Shown: positions 37,735-46,641 of the stretch, piece after piece
How positions within the stretch are numbered: position 1 is the stretch's first letter
Layout: every line of letters starts with the position of its first letter
The notes under the pieces: model-generated
The model's input: the letters and a program-made list of their open reading frames with translations, nothing else
What the model was told of the DNA's origin: nothing
Databases searched by the model: none
Position numbers and translations under genes: made by a program
Assembly (NCBI RefSeq): GCF_003001815.1
Contig: NZ_PVMZ01000006.1
Coordinates: forward strand, 62,001 to 126,000
Direction of reading: 5' to 3'
Length of the DNA: 64,000 bases
Source of the DNA: Actinoplanes italicus
GTDB lineage: Bacteria > Actinomycetota > Actinomycetes > Mycobacteriales > Micromonosporaceae

Positions 37735-39369
37735 CTACTGGTAGCCGCGGATCTGGCAGAACGTCTTCGTGAGGTCGCCGCCGCGCCGGGCGTCCCACAG
37801 TTCGCCGCCGCTGACGGTGGCGACCCGGCGCATCTGCCCCTCGGCGGCCTCGCCGAACAGCACCGGGAACACCGGGACCGGCTCGGCCGTGGCCGGGCGC
37901 TGCCGCACCTGCTTCTCGAAATCGGCGAGGACCCGGCCGCGGTTGCTCTCCCCGTCGGTCATCAGCACGATGCTGGCGAACCGGTTGCGGTCGGCGGCGC
38001 CGTCGATCTCCCGGTAGGCGGCGAGCAGCGAGTCGTAGACCGCGGTGTCGCCACCGGCCCGCAGTCTGCCGGCCGCGGCGCGCAGCAGGTCGCGGGACGG
38101 CTGCGGTGCGGCAGCGTCGACGGTGTACCGCTGCGGTGCCGCGGGTCGCGAACTGAACGGCAGCAGGATCACCTCCTCACGGCTGCGGAACCGGCAGTGC
38201 TCCCCGGTCAATGACGTGTTCACCCCGGTCAGGCCTTCGAGGGCGGCCTTGAGCTGCTTGAGCCGGCCGTCCTTCGCCATCGAGCCGGACACGTCCAGCA
38301 CATAGACGGTCCGCGACGGCCGCCGCAGCCGGTCCTGATAGGCGGTCAGCAGCGCCTCGATCGCCGCACGGGTGTCCGGGAAGGACAGTTCCACCGGCGC
38401 GGCCGGCAGATCGGACGGCAGCGCGACCCCTGTGGTGCCCGGCCGCCGCCAGGTCCGCGCCACGATCTGCTCCTGCGCCACACGCCCGCGCAGATAGGCG
38501 GTGAGCCGCTCGTGCGCGTCACGCGCCCCGGTCGGCGCCGAGGTCAGCAGGGTCAGCGGATAGTCGGCGCTGACCACGCCGTCGCCCGGCCGGATCACCG
38601 TGAGCTGCTCGGACAGCTTGCCGGACGAGTTCAGTTCCAGCAGCGACGCCTCGTAGGTGATCAGCCCGTCCACCGCCGGACCCGGATCGGTGCCCGCCAT
38701 CCGCCCGAGGAACGCGTCGGTGAGCCAGCCGGACGACCCGGCGGTGATCCGCTGTCCACTGAAGAATCCGGTGAGCGGGGCGGCCACCCGGTCGATCGCT
38801 GCCGCGTCGAGCGCCCGGCCGCTGCCGTCGAGTGCCGAGGCGACCGCCACGAGCGCCGAGAAACCGGTGTTGGAGGTGGCCGGGTCGGTCATCGCGAAGG
38901 TCAGCTCGCCCCTGCCGGCGGCGGCCGCGATGTCCTTCCAGGTGGCCGTGCCGGCGGTCCAGCCGAGCCGCTGGGCGGTGGCCGGACGGACGCCGAGCAC
39001 CACCGGCGAGCCCATGATCCGGGTCGCGTTGCCGAGCCGCTGCTTCGCCTCGGGCAGTGTCTCCAGGTAGCGGTTGGAGGAGAACCACAGTGCGTCGTAC
39101 TTCCCGTCGGCGCCGCCGGTGGCGACCCGCTCGGCGCCCTCCAGGCTGCCGATCAGGTCCAGTTGCACGGTGACGCCGGTGGCCTTGGCCGCCTCGTCGA
39201 GGATCGGCTGCATGTCGGCCAGCTCGCTGCCCGCGAGCACCCGCAACGTCGTGGCCGGCCCGGAGACCACCGGGGCCGGGCCGGTCGGCGGGGTCCTCGG
39301 CGGCTCGGGCGACGCGGTGCAACCGGCCAGCAGCACGGTCGTGGACAGGACGGCCAGGAGTCGTCTCAC
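37735..39369 (-). CDS. Lipoprotein fusing a solute-binding domain to a von Willebrand A domain
   Basis: The 544-residue lipoprotein has a lipobox with Cys17 (VLLAGC). Residues about 40-330 form a type II solute-binding domain of the SBP_bac_11 kind, with the MTDPATSNTGFSALV segment. Residues 353-540 form a VWA domain with an intact MIDAS: DVSGSM at 359-364, a central Thr region and MTDGES. It is therefore an outside binding protein joined to a metal-dependent protein-interaction module. The GTG start overlaps the previous gene (GTGA). No ABC permease or ATPase is nearby, so a sensory or assembly role is more likely than transport. Kinase coupling is inferred from the operon. Confidence 0.82.
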   Translation of the reverse strand: MRRLLAVLSTTVLLAGCTASPEPPRTPPTGPAPVVSGPATTLRVLAGSELADMQPILDEAAKATGVTVQLDLIGSLEGAERVATGGADGKYDALWFSSNRYLETLPEAKQRLGNATRIMGSPVVLGVRPATAQRLGWTAGTATWKDIAAAAGRGELTFAMTDPATSNTGFSALVAVASALDGSGRALDAAAIDRVAAPLTGFFSGQRITAGSSGWLTDAFLGRMAGTDPGPAVDGLITYEASLLELNSSGKLSEQLTVIRPGDGVVSADYPLTLLTSAPTGARDAHERLTAYLRGRVAQEQIVARTWRRPGTTGVALPSDLPAAPVELSFPDTRAAIEALLTAYQDRLRRPSRTVYVLDVSGSMAKDGRLKQLKAALEGLTGVNTSLTGEHCRFRSREEVILLPFSSRPAAPQRYTVDAAAPQPSRDLLRAAAGRLRAGGDTAVYDSLLAAYREIDGAADRNRFASIVLMTDGESNRGRVLADFEKQVRQRPATAEPVPVFPVLFGEAAEGQMRRVATVSGGELWDARRGGDLTKTFCQIRGYQ

Positions 39370-40436
39370 TTCGGGCACCGGGCGGCCTTCCGCTGGTCGG
39401 CCAGCGCGTCGAGCATCTCCTCGAGCACCTGGTAGTCGGGCGGTTCGACGACGACCGGCGGGTTCGGGCGGTCGTCGAGGCGGCGGCCCTGCGGACGGAA
39501 GCCGTACTCGACGGCGATGTCCTTGAGCGTGTCGTCGTCGCGCAGCAGCCTGCCGATCTCGCCACCGGCCGGGGTCAGCGGCACGAGGGTGTGCCAGGCG
39601 TAGACCGTCGGGTTCGGGAACAGCAGCACGTTCTCGCCGCCGGCCGGCACCTTCTGGTCGGAGACCGAGTCGAGGAACTGCGACTCGTAGATCAGCGCCA
39701 TCGGGATGCGTTCCGCGCCGCCGGTCAGGTACTCCTCGAACAGCACGCCGCTGGTGTTCGGTTTGGTGCCCTGGTCGAGGACGAGCCGGCACAGGTCGGG
39801 CATCAGCTTCGGCACGGCGTCCGCCCCGCCGACCGGGCGGCCGTCGTTGAGCGCCGCCGACGCGATCGACAGGAACATGATCGCCGAGTTGGAGTCGGCC
39901 GGGTCCGTGGTACGCAGCATCACGACGTTGCCGTTCGGGGAGCCCTCGTTGATCGCCTTCCAGGTGACACCGGCCCGGCTCATCTCGACCAGCTTCGCGA
40001 TCGAGACGACATCACGCCCCTTGACCGTCTCCACCACGTTCTTCCTGCGCAGCACCTCGACGGTCGGCTTGAAGGTGGCCACCACCATCACCGACGAGAA
40101 CGGCTTGTACGACTCGGTGACGTTGCGGCCTCGCATGATCTTCTCGGCCGTCGGGGTGCTGGACGGGAACGCGAAGTCGTAACCGGTGGCGACCCGCTCC
40201 GCCATGTCCCGGGAGCCGTCCGCGTCGATCCGCAGCGTGAACCCGGCGCACCCGAGAGCCTCGACGACCCGCGCGTCGGACAGGAACGCCTCCTTCTCCG
40301 AGCCGACGATGCCGCTGACCTCGGTCCGGGTCGTGGCGCAGTCGCCGGCCACCGCGTCGTCGTCGCGGGTCACCTGCCAGACCACGACGAGGATCAGCAG
40401 TACGGCCACCACGACGGCGAGCAACCGGAGTCTCAT
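39366..40436 (-). CDS. Membrane-anchored solute-binding-like protein
   Basis: The 356-residue protein has an N-terminal hydrophobic anchor (LLAVVVAVLLILVVVW, residues about 4-20) and a binding-protein-like domain related to that of the downstream gene. It shares the motif RTTDPADSNSAIMFLSIASAAL and the overall order, but has no VWA domain. Cysteine pairs (GDCATT, LGCAGF, DLCRLV, AARCPK) are likely disulfides. The ligand is unknown. The start overlaps the kinase stop by four bases, so kinase and sensor domains are made together. Confidence 0.75.
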   Translation of the reverse strand: MRLRLLAVVVAVLLILVVVWQVTRDDDAVAGDCATTRTEVSGIVGSEKEAFLSDARVVEALGCAGFTLRIDADGSRDMAERVATGYDFAFPSSTPTAEKIMRGRNVTESYKPFSSVMVVATFKPTVEVLRRKNVVETVKGRDVVSIAKLVEMSRAGVTWKAINEGSPNGNVVMLRTTDPADSNSAIMFLSIASAALNDGRPVGGADAVPKLMPDLCRLVLDQGTKPNTSGVLFEEYLTGGAERIPMALIYESQFLDSVSDQKVPAGGENVLLFPNPTVYAWHTLVPLTPAGGEIGRLLRDDDTLKDIAVEYGFRPQGRRLDDRPNPPVVVEPPDYQVLEEMLDALADQRKAARCPK

Positions 40437-41485
40437 CGGGTCGCTCCTCGGTCGATCATGCGAGTGGAGTCGTCGGCACCCGCCGCGGCGGGCCGGACAC
40501 CCCAGCCGAGGAAGGCGCCGGCCGCGGCGAGGGCCGGCAGTGCCCACAGCACCGACGTCGCGTCGAGCAGGCCGGCCGAGACCAGCGCCACCCCGGCCCC
40601 TGCCCCGAGCACGCCGCCGCCGGCCGGCCAGGCCACATCGCGGGGCAGCCGGGACGGCGTCGCCGCTCCCGGGTTCAGGGCCGCCCACGCCTCCTCGCCG
40701 AAGTCTGCCGCGCTGGCGTACCGCTGATCGGGTTCTTTGGCCAGGCCCTTCTCGACCACCCGGCGCAGCTCCGGCGGAACCGACGGCGGCAGGGCCCGCG
40801 GCGGGTCGAAGAGGTGCGCGCGTAGTGGGAACGGCATGCCGGTGTCGCCGAACGGCAGCTTGCCGGTCAGCGCCTGGTAGAGGACGACGGCCAGTGAGTA
40901 GATGTCGGCGCGGTGGTCGGACTGCGTGCCCAGGAGGCGTTCCGGGGCGATGTACGACGGGGTGCCGACGATCTGGCCGCCCCGGGTGATCTCCGGGTCG
41001 GCCGTGTCGATGCGGTGCGCGATGCCCCAGTCGAAGAGGTACGCGTGATCGTGTCCCTGCCGGTGCCCGCGCTCCAGCATGATGTTCGACGGTTTGACGT
41101 CACGGTGTCGCAGGCCCTTGGCATGCGCGGCGGCCAGCGCGGACGCGATCTGCTGCACGATGTCGACGGCCCGCGCCGGGTTCAGCGGGGCGGTGCGGAT
41201 CTCCTCGGCCAGGGTGATGCCACGGATCAGGCGCATCGCGATGTACGGCTGGGGCGTCGCCGCGAAGTCGTAGACGGCGATCACGTACGGGTTCTCGATC
41301 TCGGCGGCCAGACGCATCTCGCGCAGGAAGCGTTCACGCAGCTCGGGGTCGAGAAGGGCGGCGGAGGTGAGCAGCTTGAGAGCGACGGTACGGCCGGTGT
41401 GGCCGTCGACGGCCTCCCACACCTCACCCATCCCGCCCTTTCCCAGCAGCGTGATCTTCTGATAGCGGCCGCTCTGCTCGGGCAT
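40433..41485 (-). CDS. Serine/threonine protein kinase (PknB family) with C-terminal hydrophobic helices
   Basis: The 350-residue protein has a complete kinase domain. The P-loop is LLGKGGMGEVWEAV, the ATP-binding Lys is in VALKLL, the catalytic loop is HRDVKPSNIML, the Mg site is DWG in place of DFG, the activation segment GTPSYIAPERL. The kinase is followed by a hydrophobic C-terminal region of about 60 residues that looks like two membrane helices, with no PASTA domain. The start is ATG at 41485 with GGAG five bases upstream. It heads a three-gene unit with two outside binding proteins and is divergent from a VWA gene. Confidence 0.88.
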   Translation of the reverse strand: MPEQSGRYQKITLLGKGGMGEVWEAVDGHTGRTVALKLLTSAALLDPELRERFLREMRLAAEIENPYVIAVYDFAATPQPYIAMRLIRGITLAEEIRTAPLNPARAVDIVQQIASALAAAHAKGLRHRDVKPSNIMLERGHRQGHDHAYLFDWGIAHRIDTADPEITRGGQIVGTPSYIAPERLLGTQSDHRADIYSLAVVLYQALTGKLPFGDTGMPFPLRAHLFDPPRALPPSVPPELRRVVEKGLAKEPDQRYASAADFGEEAWAALNPGAATPSRLPRDVAWPAGGGVLGAGAGVALVSAGLLDATSVLWALPALAAAGAFLGWGVRPAAAGADDSTRMIDRGATR

Positions 41486-41663
41486 TTCCACTCCGGACGG
41501 CATCGAGGTGCTCGGGACCGGATAGTACGACCGCCCGGCCTGCCAGATATCCGCTGAAATCAGTGCCAAAGCGCACGGCGGAGAGAGCTGTTCATCGATC
41601 GTTCATCCTTGCGTCGCACCGCCCGAGGGGCCGCCCCTGCGAGCCGTACGCGTGACGCATGTT

Positions 41664-41669
41664 TATGAT
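41664..41669 (+). promoter_or_regulatory. Possible -10 element (TATGAT) for a leaderless VWA gene transcript
   Basis: TATGAT ends eight bases before the GTG start of the VWA gene, and no Shine-Dalgarno lies between. That spacing would start the RNA at the GTG itself. No convincing -35 element is visible, so confidence is low. Confidence 0.35.
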
Positions 41670-41677
41670 CTTGCCGC

Positions 41678-42922
41678 GTGATCCACAGAAAACTGTCCAT
41701 AGTGGCAGCACTAGGATTGATCGCGGTCGCCGTTCCCGGCGCCTCCCCCGCACACGCCGAACCCGGCGCCGAGGCCGAGCCGCCCGTGGTGGAACTCGTC
41801 CTCGACGTCAGCGGATCGATGAAGGCCGCCGACATCGACGGCGAGACCCGGATGGCGGTCGCCAAACGTGCCTTCAACGACGTCGTCGACGCCTTGCCGG
41901 AGACCACCCAGCTGGGCATCCGGGTGCTCGGCGCCACGTACGGCGGCGAGAACAAGAAGCAGGGCTGCAAGGACACCCAGCAGATCGTCGAGGTCGGCCC
42001 GGTCAACCGGGTCGCTGCCAAGAACGCCATCGCCACCCTGAAGCCGACCGGGTTCACCCCGATCGGCCTGGCCCTGCGTGAGGCGGCCAAGGACCTCGAC
42101 GGCGCCGGTGCGGCCCGCCGGATCGTCCTGATCACCGACGGTGAGGACACCTGCACACCGCCCGACCCGTGCGACGTCGCCCGCGACCTCGCCGCGCAGG
42201 GCACCGACCTGGTCGTCGACACACTCGGCCTGGCGCCCGACGAGAAGACCCGCAAGCAGCTGGTCTGCATCTCGCAGGCGACCGGAGGCACGTACGCCTC
42301 GGCGCAGAGCGAGGAGGAGCTGACCGACCGGATAAAGCAGCTCGTCGATCGCGCCGCGCTGCCGCCGCCGGTCACCCCGGCCGTGGTCGCCGGCGCGAAG
42401 AACTGCGAGGGAGCTCCGCTGCTGGCCGCCGGTGTCTACAGCGACCGGGAGCTGATCGGTGAGCACCGCTTCTACCGGGTCGCCGTCTCCGAGGGTGACG
42501 AGCTGCGGGCGTCGGTCAGCATCGCGCTGGACCGGCCGCTCAACCGCGACTACGGGGTGCTGATCAAGGCGGCCACCGTGGACGGTCGTGAGCTGGTCCG
42601 CGGCCTGGACGCGGGCAGCGGTCGCGCCGACGTGATCTCGGCGGGCCTGCGCTGGTCCGGTGACGAGGAACCGGCCCTCTCCGCGATCTCGGAGATCTGC
42701 CTGATCGTCAGCAACTCGCTCGCCTCGGCCACCGCGGCCGGTGCTCCCGGTATGCCGGTCGAGCTGACCATCGGCCTGGCACCCGCTTCGGAGACTCCGG
42801 ACGCGCCCGGTCTGGGCCGCGGCTTCCTGCTGCTGCTCGTGCTCGTGATCGCCGGACTGATCGCCGGTGTGCTGGCCGGCTGGCTGACCCGCTGGTGGGT
42901 CGCCAAGTGGAAGGAGAACTGA
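41678..42922 (+). CDS. Secreted, membrane-anchored von Willebrand A domain protein
   Basis: The 414-residue protein has a signal peptide (residues 1-27, PAHA), a VWA domain with LVLDVSGSM (MIDAS) and ITDGEDTC, a second beta-rich domain from about residue 230, and a C-terminal transmembrane helix (FLLLLVLVIAGLIAGVLAGW) with a short basic tail. Cysteines in the VWA (GCKDT, DTCTPPDPC, LVCIS) suggest disulfides outside the cell. The start GTG at 41678 is the first codon before the signal. It is divergent from the kinase and probably works with the VWA lipoprotein of that operon. No enzyme function is visible. Confidence 0.83.
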   Translation: MIHRKLSIVAALGLIAVAVPGASPAHAEPGAEAEPPVVELVLDVSGSMKAADIDGETRMAVAKRAFNDVVDALPETTQLGIRVLGATYGGENKKQGCKDTQQIVEVGPVNRVAAKNAIATLKPTGFTPIGLALREAAKDLDGAGAARRIVLITDGEDTCTPPDPCDVARDLAAQGTDLVVDTLGLAPDEKTRKQLVCISQATGGTYASAQSEEELTDRIKQLVDRAALPPPVTPAVVAGAKNCEGAPLLAAGVYSDRELIGEHRFYRVAVSEGDELRASVSIALDRPLNRDYGVLIKAATVDGRELVRGLDAGSGRADVISAGLRWSGDEEPALSAISEICLIVSNSLASATAAGAPGMPVELTIGLAPASETPDAPGLGRGFLLLLVLVIAGLIAGVLAGWLTRWWVAKWKEN

Positions 42923-42924
42923 CC

Positions 42925-43644
42925 ATGAAGCTCGTTCTTGCGGCGGCCCTTCTTCTCGCCGATCCGACCCCCCTCACGGGCACCGCCGGCACCAGCTATC
43001 TGACGGCGGTGGCGATCACGCCGGAGCAGCCGGTGGCGGTGAAGGCCGTCCTCGGCGACTACCTCTACTGGCAGTTCCCCGCGTCCGCCGGGCAGCGGCC
43101 GGAGCTGGCCGTCGACGTCGCTCTTCCGGATTCGGGCCGGACCGGGCCGCAGTCGTGGACCGTCGAGGTCTTCGACGGGCTGCGTCGCCGTCAGGCCTGC
43201 GTCGGCGGCGAACAGAGCCCGGTGGCCGCCGCTTCGGACACGTCGGTGAAGCTCGGCTGCCGTCTGCGGCAGGTCCGCTCGTGGGCCGAGCCGTGGGACG
43301 GTGACCCGCTGCCGGGCACCTACTACGTGCGGCTGTCCAGCACCGAACTGCCGGAGAAGGATCTCGGCCTGCCGGTCGAGGTGAGTCTCGCGCTCACCGC
43401 GCCGACCGGTGACACCGGCGCCGACCAGGGCGAGCTCGCCACCCCGCTGGTCCCCGTGAACCAGCCCGGCAAGGTCCTCACGACTCCCGCTCCGACCGGC
43501 TCGGCGGCGCCGGAGGAGGACTCGCTCTCGCTGGACTGGCTGCCGGACTTCTCGTCCCGCTGGATCTGGACGGCCGGAGGCGGTGTGCTGGCCGCGATCG
43601 CCGGCCTCATCGGCTTCTCCTGGACCCGCAGGCGCCGGGTCTGA
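42925..43644 (+). CDS. Membrane-anchored extracytoplasmic protein of the VWA cluster, function unknown
   Basis: The 239-residue protein follows the VWA gene by two bases, with AAGGAG just before the ATG. It has a short signal sequence (MKLVLAAALLLADPTP), a beta-rich domain of about 150 residues containing paired cysteines (QACVGG, LGCRLR), a Pro/Thr linker and a C-terminal transmembrane helix (IWTAGGGVLAAIAGLIGF) with an Arg-rich tail. I do not recognise the family. The topology resembles that of its upstream neighbour, so the two may form one complex. It ends at a strong terminator. Confidence 0.78.
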   Translation: MKLVLAAALLLADPTPLTGTAGTSYLTAVAITPEQPVAVKAVLGDYLYWQFPASAGQRPELAVDVALPDSGRTGPQSWTVEVFDGLRRRQACVGGEQSPVAAASDTSVKLGCRLRQVRSWAEPWDGDPLPGTYYVRLSSTELPEKDLGLPVEVSLALTAPTGDTGADQGELATPLVPVNQPGKVLTTPAPTGSAAPEEDSLSLDWLPDFSSRWIWTAGGGVLAAIAGLIGFSWTRRRRV

Positions 43645-43650
43645 CTCGTT

Positions 43651-43680
43651 CCCGGCCCGGGGCACGAGCCCCGGGCCGGG
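43651..43680. terminator. GC-rich bidirectional terminator hairpin
   Basis: Thirteen-base arms (CCCGGCCCGGGGC and complement) surround the loop ACGA. The hairpin lies between the convergent VWA-cluster and transporter genes, six bases after the first stop and six before the second gene end. Confidence 0.8.
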
Positions 43681-43686
43681 ACGTCG

Positions 43687-45075
43687 TCACAGCTTGTCGA
43701 GCTGGGTCACGACCATCGCGATGGCGAAGAAGCCGTAGAAGCCGATCGCCACGAGCATGCCGCCCAGACGCCAGCCCCTCATCCGTACCGGCGCCGGAAG
43801 GTCCCTGGTGTTGAGCCGGACCAGCAGGATCGAATAGAGCAGCGTCACCACCGAGGCCGCGCAGGTCGACACGATCAGCAGACCGAGCGGCTGGGTGAAA
43901 CCGGCCAGCAGGATGGCCGAGCCGAGGATGATCTCCGCCCACACCACGGTCAGGTAGATCCGCGGCTCGGTCCAGCGCGCCGAGTCGGCGAGGTAGTTGC
44001 GGCGCAGGAAGTCCGACGCGACCCGGCCGATGATGTCGAGCAGGCCCATCGCGGCCGCCCACAGCGAGACCGCCGCGACCGCCAGGAACAGCAGCTTGAG
44101 CCAGGTGCCCACCTCGGCCGCGAAGATGTCGCCCTGGATCCGCAGGAACGACGGGTCCGACTTGAGGTCGTCACGGCCGAAGAGGGTCTCGTACGCCAGC
44201 AGGCTCATCACGCCGATCGTGACGAAGCAGACCGCCACGAACGTGACCAGGTGCTCGGCGTTGGCCCGCTTCCACCACAGGTTCCAGCGGCTCAGCGAGG
44301 CCTCGTCCAGCGGGAACGAATACCGGTCGGCGCCACCGGCCGCCTCCTCCTGGCCGTTGATCGGGGAGATCAGCCGGGGGACGTGCGCGCCCATCCCGTA
44401 CCGCTTGTCCCGGATCCAGTTGCTCAGCACCAGGTTGTGCACACCGCCGGCGCCGGCCGCACCGATCGCGCTGAGCAGCATGGTGAACGTGATGCCGTCC
44501 GGGATCTGCCCGAACTCGGTGACCGTGGCCTTGGCGCCCTCGCCCCAGGTGCTCAGCGAGATCACGAAGACGACCACGACCAGCAGGAAGAACAGCGTGA
44601 GGGCGACCTTGACGACCTCGACCCGCTCGACGGTCTTGTAGACGACCTTGGACAGCGACAGCAGCACGCCGATGGCGAACAGAGTGCCGACCGTGATCCA
44701 GACCGGGTCACCGCCGCCGACCAGGTACGTGAAGACGGTGGAGCCGCTGGTCGCCCAGCCGGGCCAGACGTACTGGAAGGCGCCGGCCAGGCAGATCAGG
44801 ATGCCCCAGCCCTTCCACCAGCGGGAGAAGCCGGCCACCACGGTCTGGCCGGTGGCCAGCGTGTAGCGCTCGATCTCCATGTTGATGACGAACTGCACGG
44901 CCAGCGTGGTGAACGCCAGCCAGAGCAGGCCGAGTCCGCCGAGAGCGGTGAGGTACGGCCAGAGGATGATCTCCCCGGCCGCCATACCGATGCCGACGGC
45001 GACGACGCCGGGTCCGATCATCCGGCGTAGCGAGGGGGGTTCGGGGAGTTCTTTAGTGGTGGTCTCGGTCAGCAT
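43687..45075 (-). CDS. Nramp-family-like transporter lacking the canonical metal motif
   Basis: The 462-residue protein has about eleven hydrophobic helices and overall Nramp (SLC11) layout starting GPGVVAVGIGMAAGEIILWPYL. The DPGN metal-binding motif of helix 1 is absent (GMAAGEI instead), and helix 6 reads AGGVHNLVLSNWIRDK rather than the usual MPH. It therefore probably does not carry manganese or iron as typical MntH does. Its gene overlaps the shikimate dehydrogenase gene by 23 bases, so I infer transport of quinate, shikimate or a related aromatic precursor. That function is not established from the sequence. Confidence 0.72.
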   Translation of the reverse strand: MLTETTTKELPEPPSLRRMIGPGVVAVGIGMAAGEIILWPYLTALGGLGLLWLAFTTLAVQFVINMEIERYTLATGQTVVAGFSRWWKGWGILICLAGAFQYVWPGWATSGSTVFTYLVGGGDPVWITVGTLFAIGVLLSLSKVVYKTVERVEVVKVALTLFFLLVVVVFVISLSTWGEGAKATVTEFGQIPDGITFTMLLSAIGAAGAGGVHNLVLSNWIRDKRYGMGAHVPRLISPINGQEEAAGGADRYSFPLDEASLSRWNLWWKRANAEHLVTFVAVCFVTIGVMSLLAYETLFGRDDLKSDPSFLRIQGDIFAAEVGTWLKLLFLAVAAVSLWAAAMGLLDIIGRVASDFLRRNYLADSARWTEPRIYLTVVWAEIILGSAILLAGFTQPLGLLIVSTCAASVVTLLYSILLVRLNTRDLPAPVRMRGWRLGGMLVAIGFYGFFAIAMVVTQLDKL

Positions 45076-45892
45076 TGCCGCGCTCCAGAAGGTGGGAGAG
45101 GTTACGCAACATCCGCGCGATATCGGGGGTACGCCCGGTGAACAGCTCGAACGCGGCGGCGGCCTGGAAAGCGCACATCGCCGTGCCGCCGATCGCCCGC
45201 AGGCCGGCGGACCGGGCCGCGCGCAGCAGCTCCGTCTCCACGGGCATGTAAACGATGTCGACGACCCACAGGCCACGGTGGAGTGACTCCGCGGGCAGCG
45301 GGATACCGGGGTGGTGGTGCATGCCGATCGGACTGGTGTTGACCAGCCCGTCGGCGTCGGTGAGCAGCTCCGGACCGGCCTCGCGGACGTGAGCCGCGCC
45401 GAGGCGATCGGCCAGCTCACCGCCCCGGCCGGGGTCCGGGTCGACGATGGTGAGGCGTTCGACGCCGAGCCCGCGCAGCGCATGGCCGCAGGCGGCCCCG
45501 GCGCCGCCCGCACCCAGCTGCACGACGTGACCGGTGGCGGCTCCGTCGAGCTGGAAGCGGAAGGACTCGGCGAATCCGTAGGCGTCGGTGTTGTGGCCGT
45601 ACCGCCGCCCGTTCTTGAAGACCACGGTGTTGACCGCGCCGATGGCCCGGGCGTTCGGTGACAGGTCGTCGAGGTGCTTGATCACCTGCTGCTTGAAGGG
45701 GTGGGTGATGTTGACCCCGGCGAAGCCCGCGCGTTCGGCCTCGTCGAGGAGCCGTTCGAGGTCCGCCGGACTGCCCGTGTCGAACAGCGTGTAGGTGAGC
45801 CCGAGGTGGTGGTGGCTCCCCTCGGCCTCGTGCAGGGCGGGTGACAGCGACGCACCGATCCCGGTCCCGATCAGCCCGACGCATACCGCCAT
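45053..45892 (-). CDS. Quinate/shikimate dehydrogenase (QsuD/AroE family)
   Basis: The 279-residue protein has the substrate motif ASLSPALHEAEG, the catalytic Lys in VNITHPFKQQVIKHL, NTDAYGF and a nucleotide-binding LGAGGAGAACGHAL followed by VDPDPGRG (Asp favouring NAD). It interconverts quinate or shikimate with the 3-dehydro acids. The clustering with a dehydroshikimate dehydratase suggests the catabolic rather than biosynthetic role. The ATG at 45892 is right next to a TetR-type operator in the divergent promoter region. Confidence 0.88.
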   Translation of the reverse strand: MAVCVGLIGTGIGASLSPALHEAEGSHHHLGLTYTLFDTGSPADLERLLDEAERAGFAGVNITHPFKQQVIKHLDDLSPNARAIGAVNTVVFKNGRRYGHNTDAYGFAESFRFQLDGAATGHVVQLGAGGAGAACGHALRGLGVERLTIVDPDPGRGGELADRLGAAHVREAGPELLTDADGLVNTSPIGMHHHPGIPLPAESLHRGLWVVDIVYMPVETELLRAARSAGLRAIGGTAMCAFQAAAAFELFTGRTPDIARMLRNLSHLLERGNADRDHH

Positions 45893-45907
45893 CTCGATCT
45901 CCGTTTC

Positions 45908-45929
45908 TAATGTACGAACTGGTACGTTA
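45908..45929. promoter_or_regulatory. TetR-type operator between qsu-like genes
   Basis: Arms TAATGTAC and GTACGTTA are separated by GAACTG, giving a 22-base imperfect palindrome with one mismatch. It lies 15 bases before the shikimate dehydrogenase start and about 50 bases before the divergent TetR gene, so the TetR protein is its likely ligand. Confidence 0.6.
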
Positions 45930-45980
45930 GTTATCGGGTGTGACGGCAGACACTGTCAAGGCCCACGGCAGACTGGGTTC

Positions 45981-46634
45981 ATGACGCAGGAGAAAACAGT
46001 GCGGGCAGAGACGGGCGAACGGCGGCGCGACGCCGAGCGCACCCGCACCGAGCTGCTCGACGTGGCCACCGACGAGTTCGCGGACCGGGGCTACAGCGGG
46101 GCCAGAGTGGACGAGATCGCCGCCCGGACCAGGACCACGAAACGGATGATCTACTACTACTTCGGCGGCAAGGAACAGCTCTACCTGGCCGTTCTCGAAC
46201 GGGCCTACTCGGAGATCCGCGCCGCCGAGCGGACCGCCGACGTCGACCACCTCGACCCCACGGCAGCGGTCCGCCGGCTCGCCGAGGTCACCTTCGACCA
46301 CCACGAGGCACACCCCGCGTTCATCAAGCTCGTCGGCGTCGAGAACGCGCAGCAGGCCAAGCACATGAACCACGTGGCCCGGCTCGTCGACCTGAACAGC
46401 TCCGCGGTCGACCTGCTCGCCGGCGTGCTGGCCCGCGGCGTCGCCGACGGCCTGTTCCGCGACGACGTCGACGCCCTCGACGTCCACATGATGATCAGCT
46501 CGTTCTGCTTCTTCCGCGTCGCCAACCGTCACACGTGGGGCGCCCTCTTCGACCGGGACCTGCTGGCCCCGGACCGCCGGGAGCACTACCGCACGATGCT
46601 GGGCGACCTGGTAACAGGATATTTACGGAAATGA
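45981..46634 (+). CDS. TetR-family regulator of the quinate/shikimate cluster
   Basis: The protein is about 217 residues, with an N-terminal HTH (RTRTELLDVATDEFADRGYSGARVDEIAARTRTTKRMIYYYFGGKEQLY). The C-terminal ligand-binding region has the YLAVLERAYSEIRAAE start of the TetR_C family. An ATG at 45981 is used here. A GTG at 45999 has AGGAG six bases upstream, a stronger ribosome-binding site, and would shorten the protein by six residues. It is divergent from the dehydrogenase and seven bases ahead of the dehydratase gene, so it probably represses both in the absence of an aromatic-pathway ligand. Confidence 0.85.
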   Translation: MTQEKTVRAETGERRRDAERTRTELLDVATDEFADRGYSGARVDEIAARTRTTKRMIYYYFGGKEQLYLAVLERAYSEIRAAERTADVDHLDPTAAVRRLAEVTFDHHEAHPAFIKLVGVENAQQAKHMNHVARLVDLNSSAVDLLAGVLARGVADGLFRDDVDALDVHMMISSFCFFRVANRHTWGALFDRDLLAPDRREHYRTMLGDLVTGYLRK

Positions 46635-46641
46635 GGTAATA

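Noticed and set aside
43687..45075. Ordinary manganese transporter MntH
   Set aside because: The DPGN and MPH metal motifs are missing and the operon partners are for quinate/shikimate breakdown.
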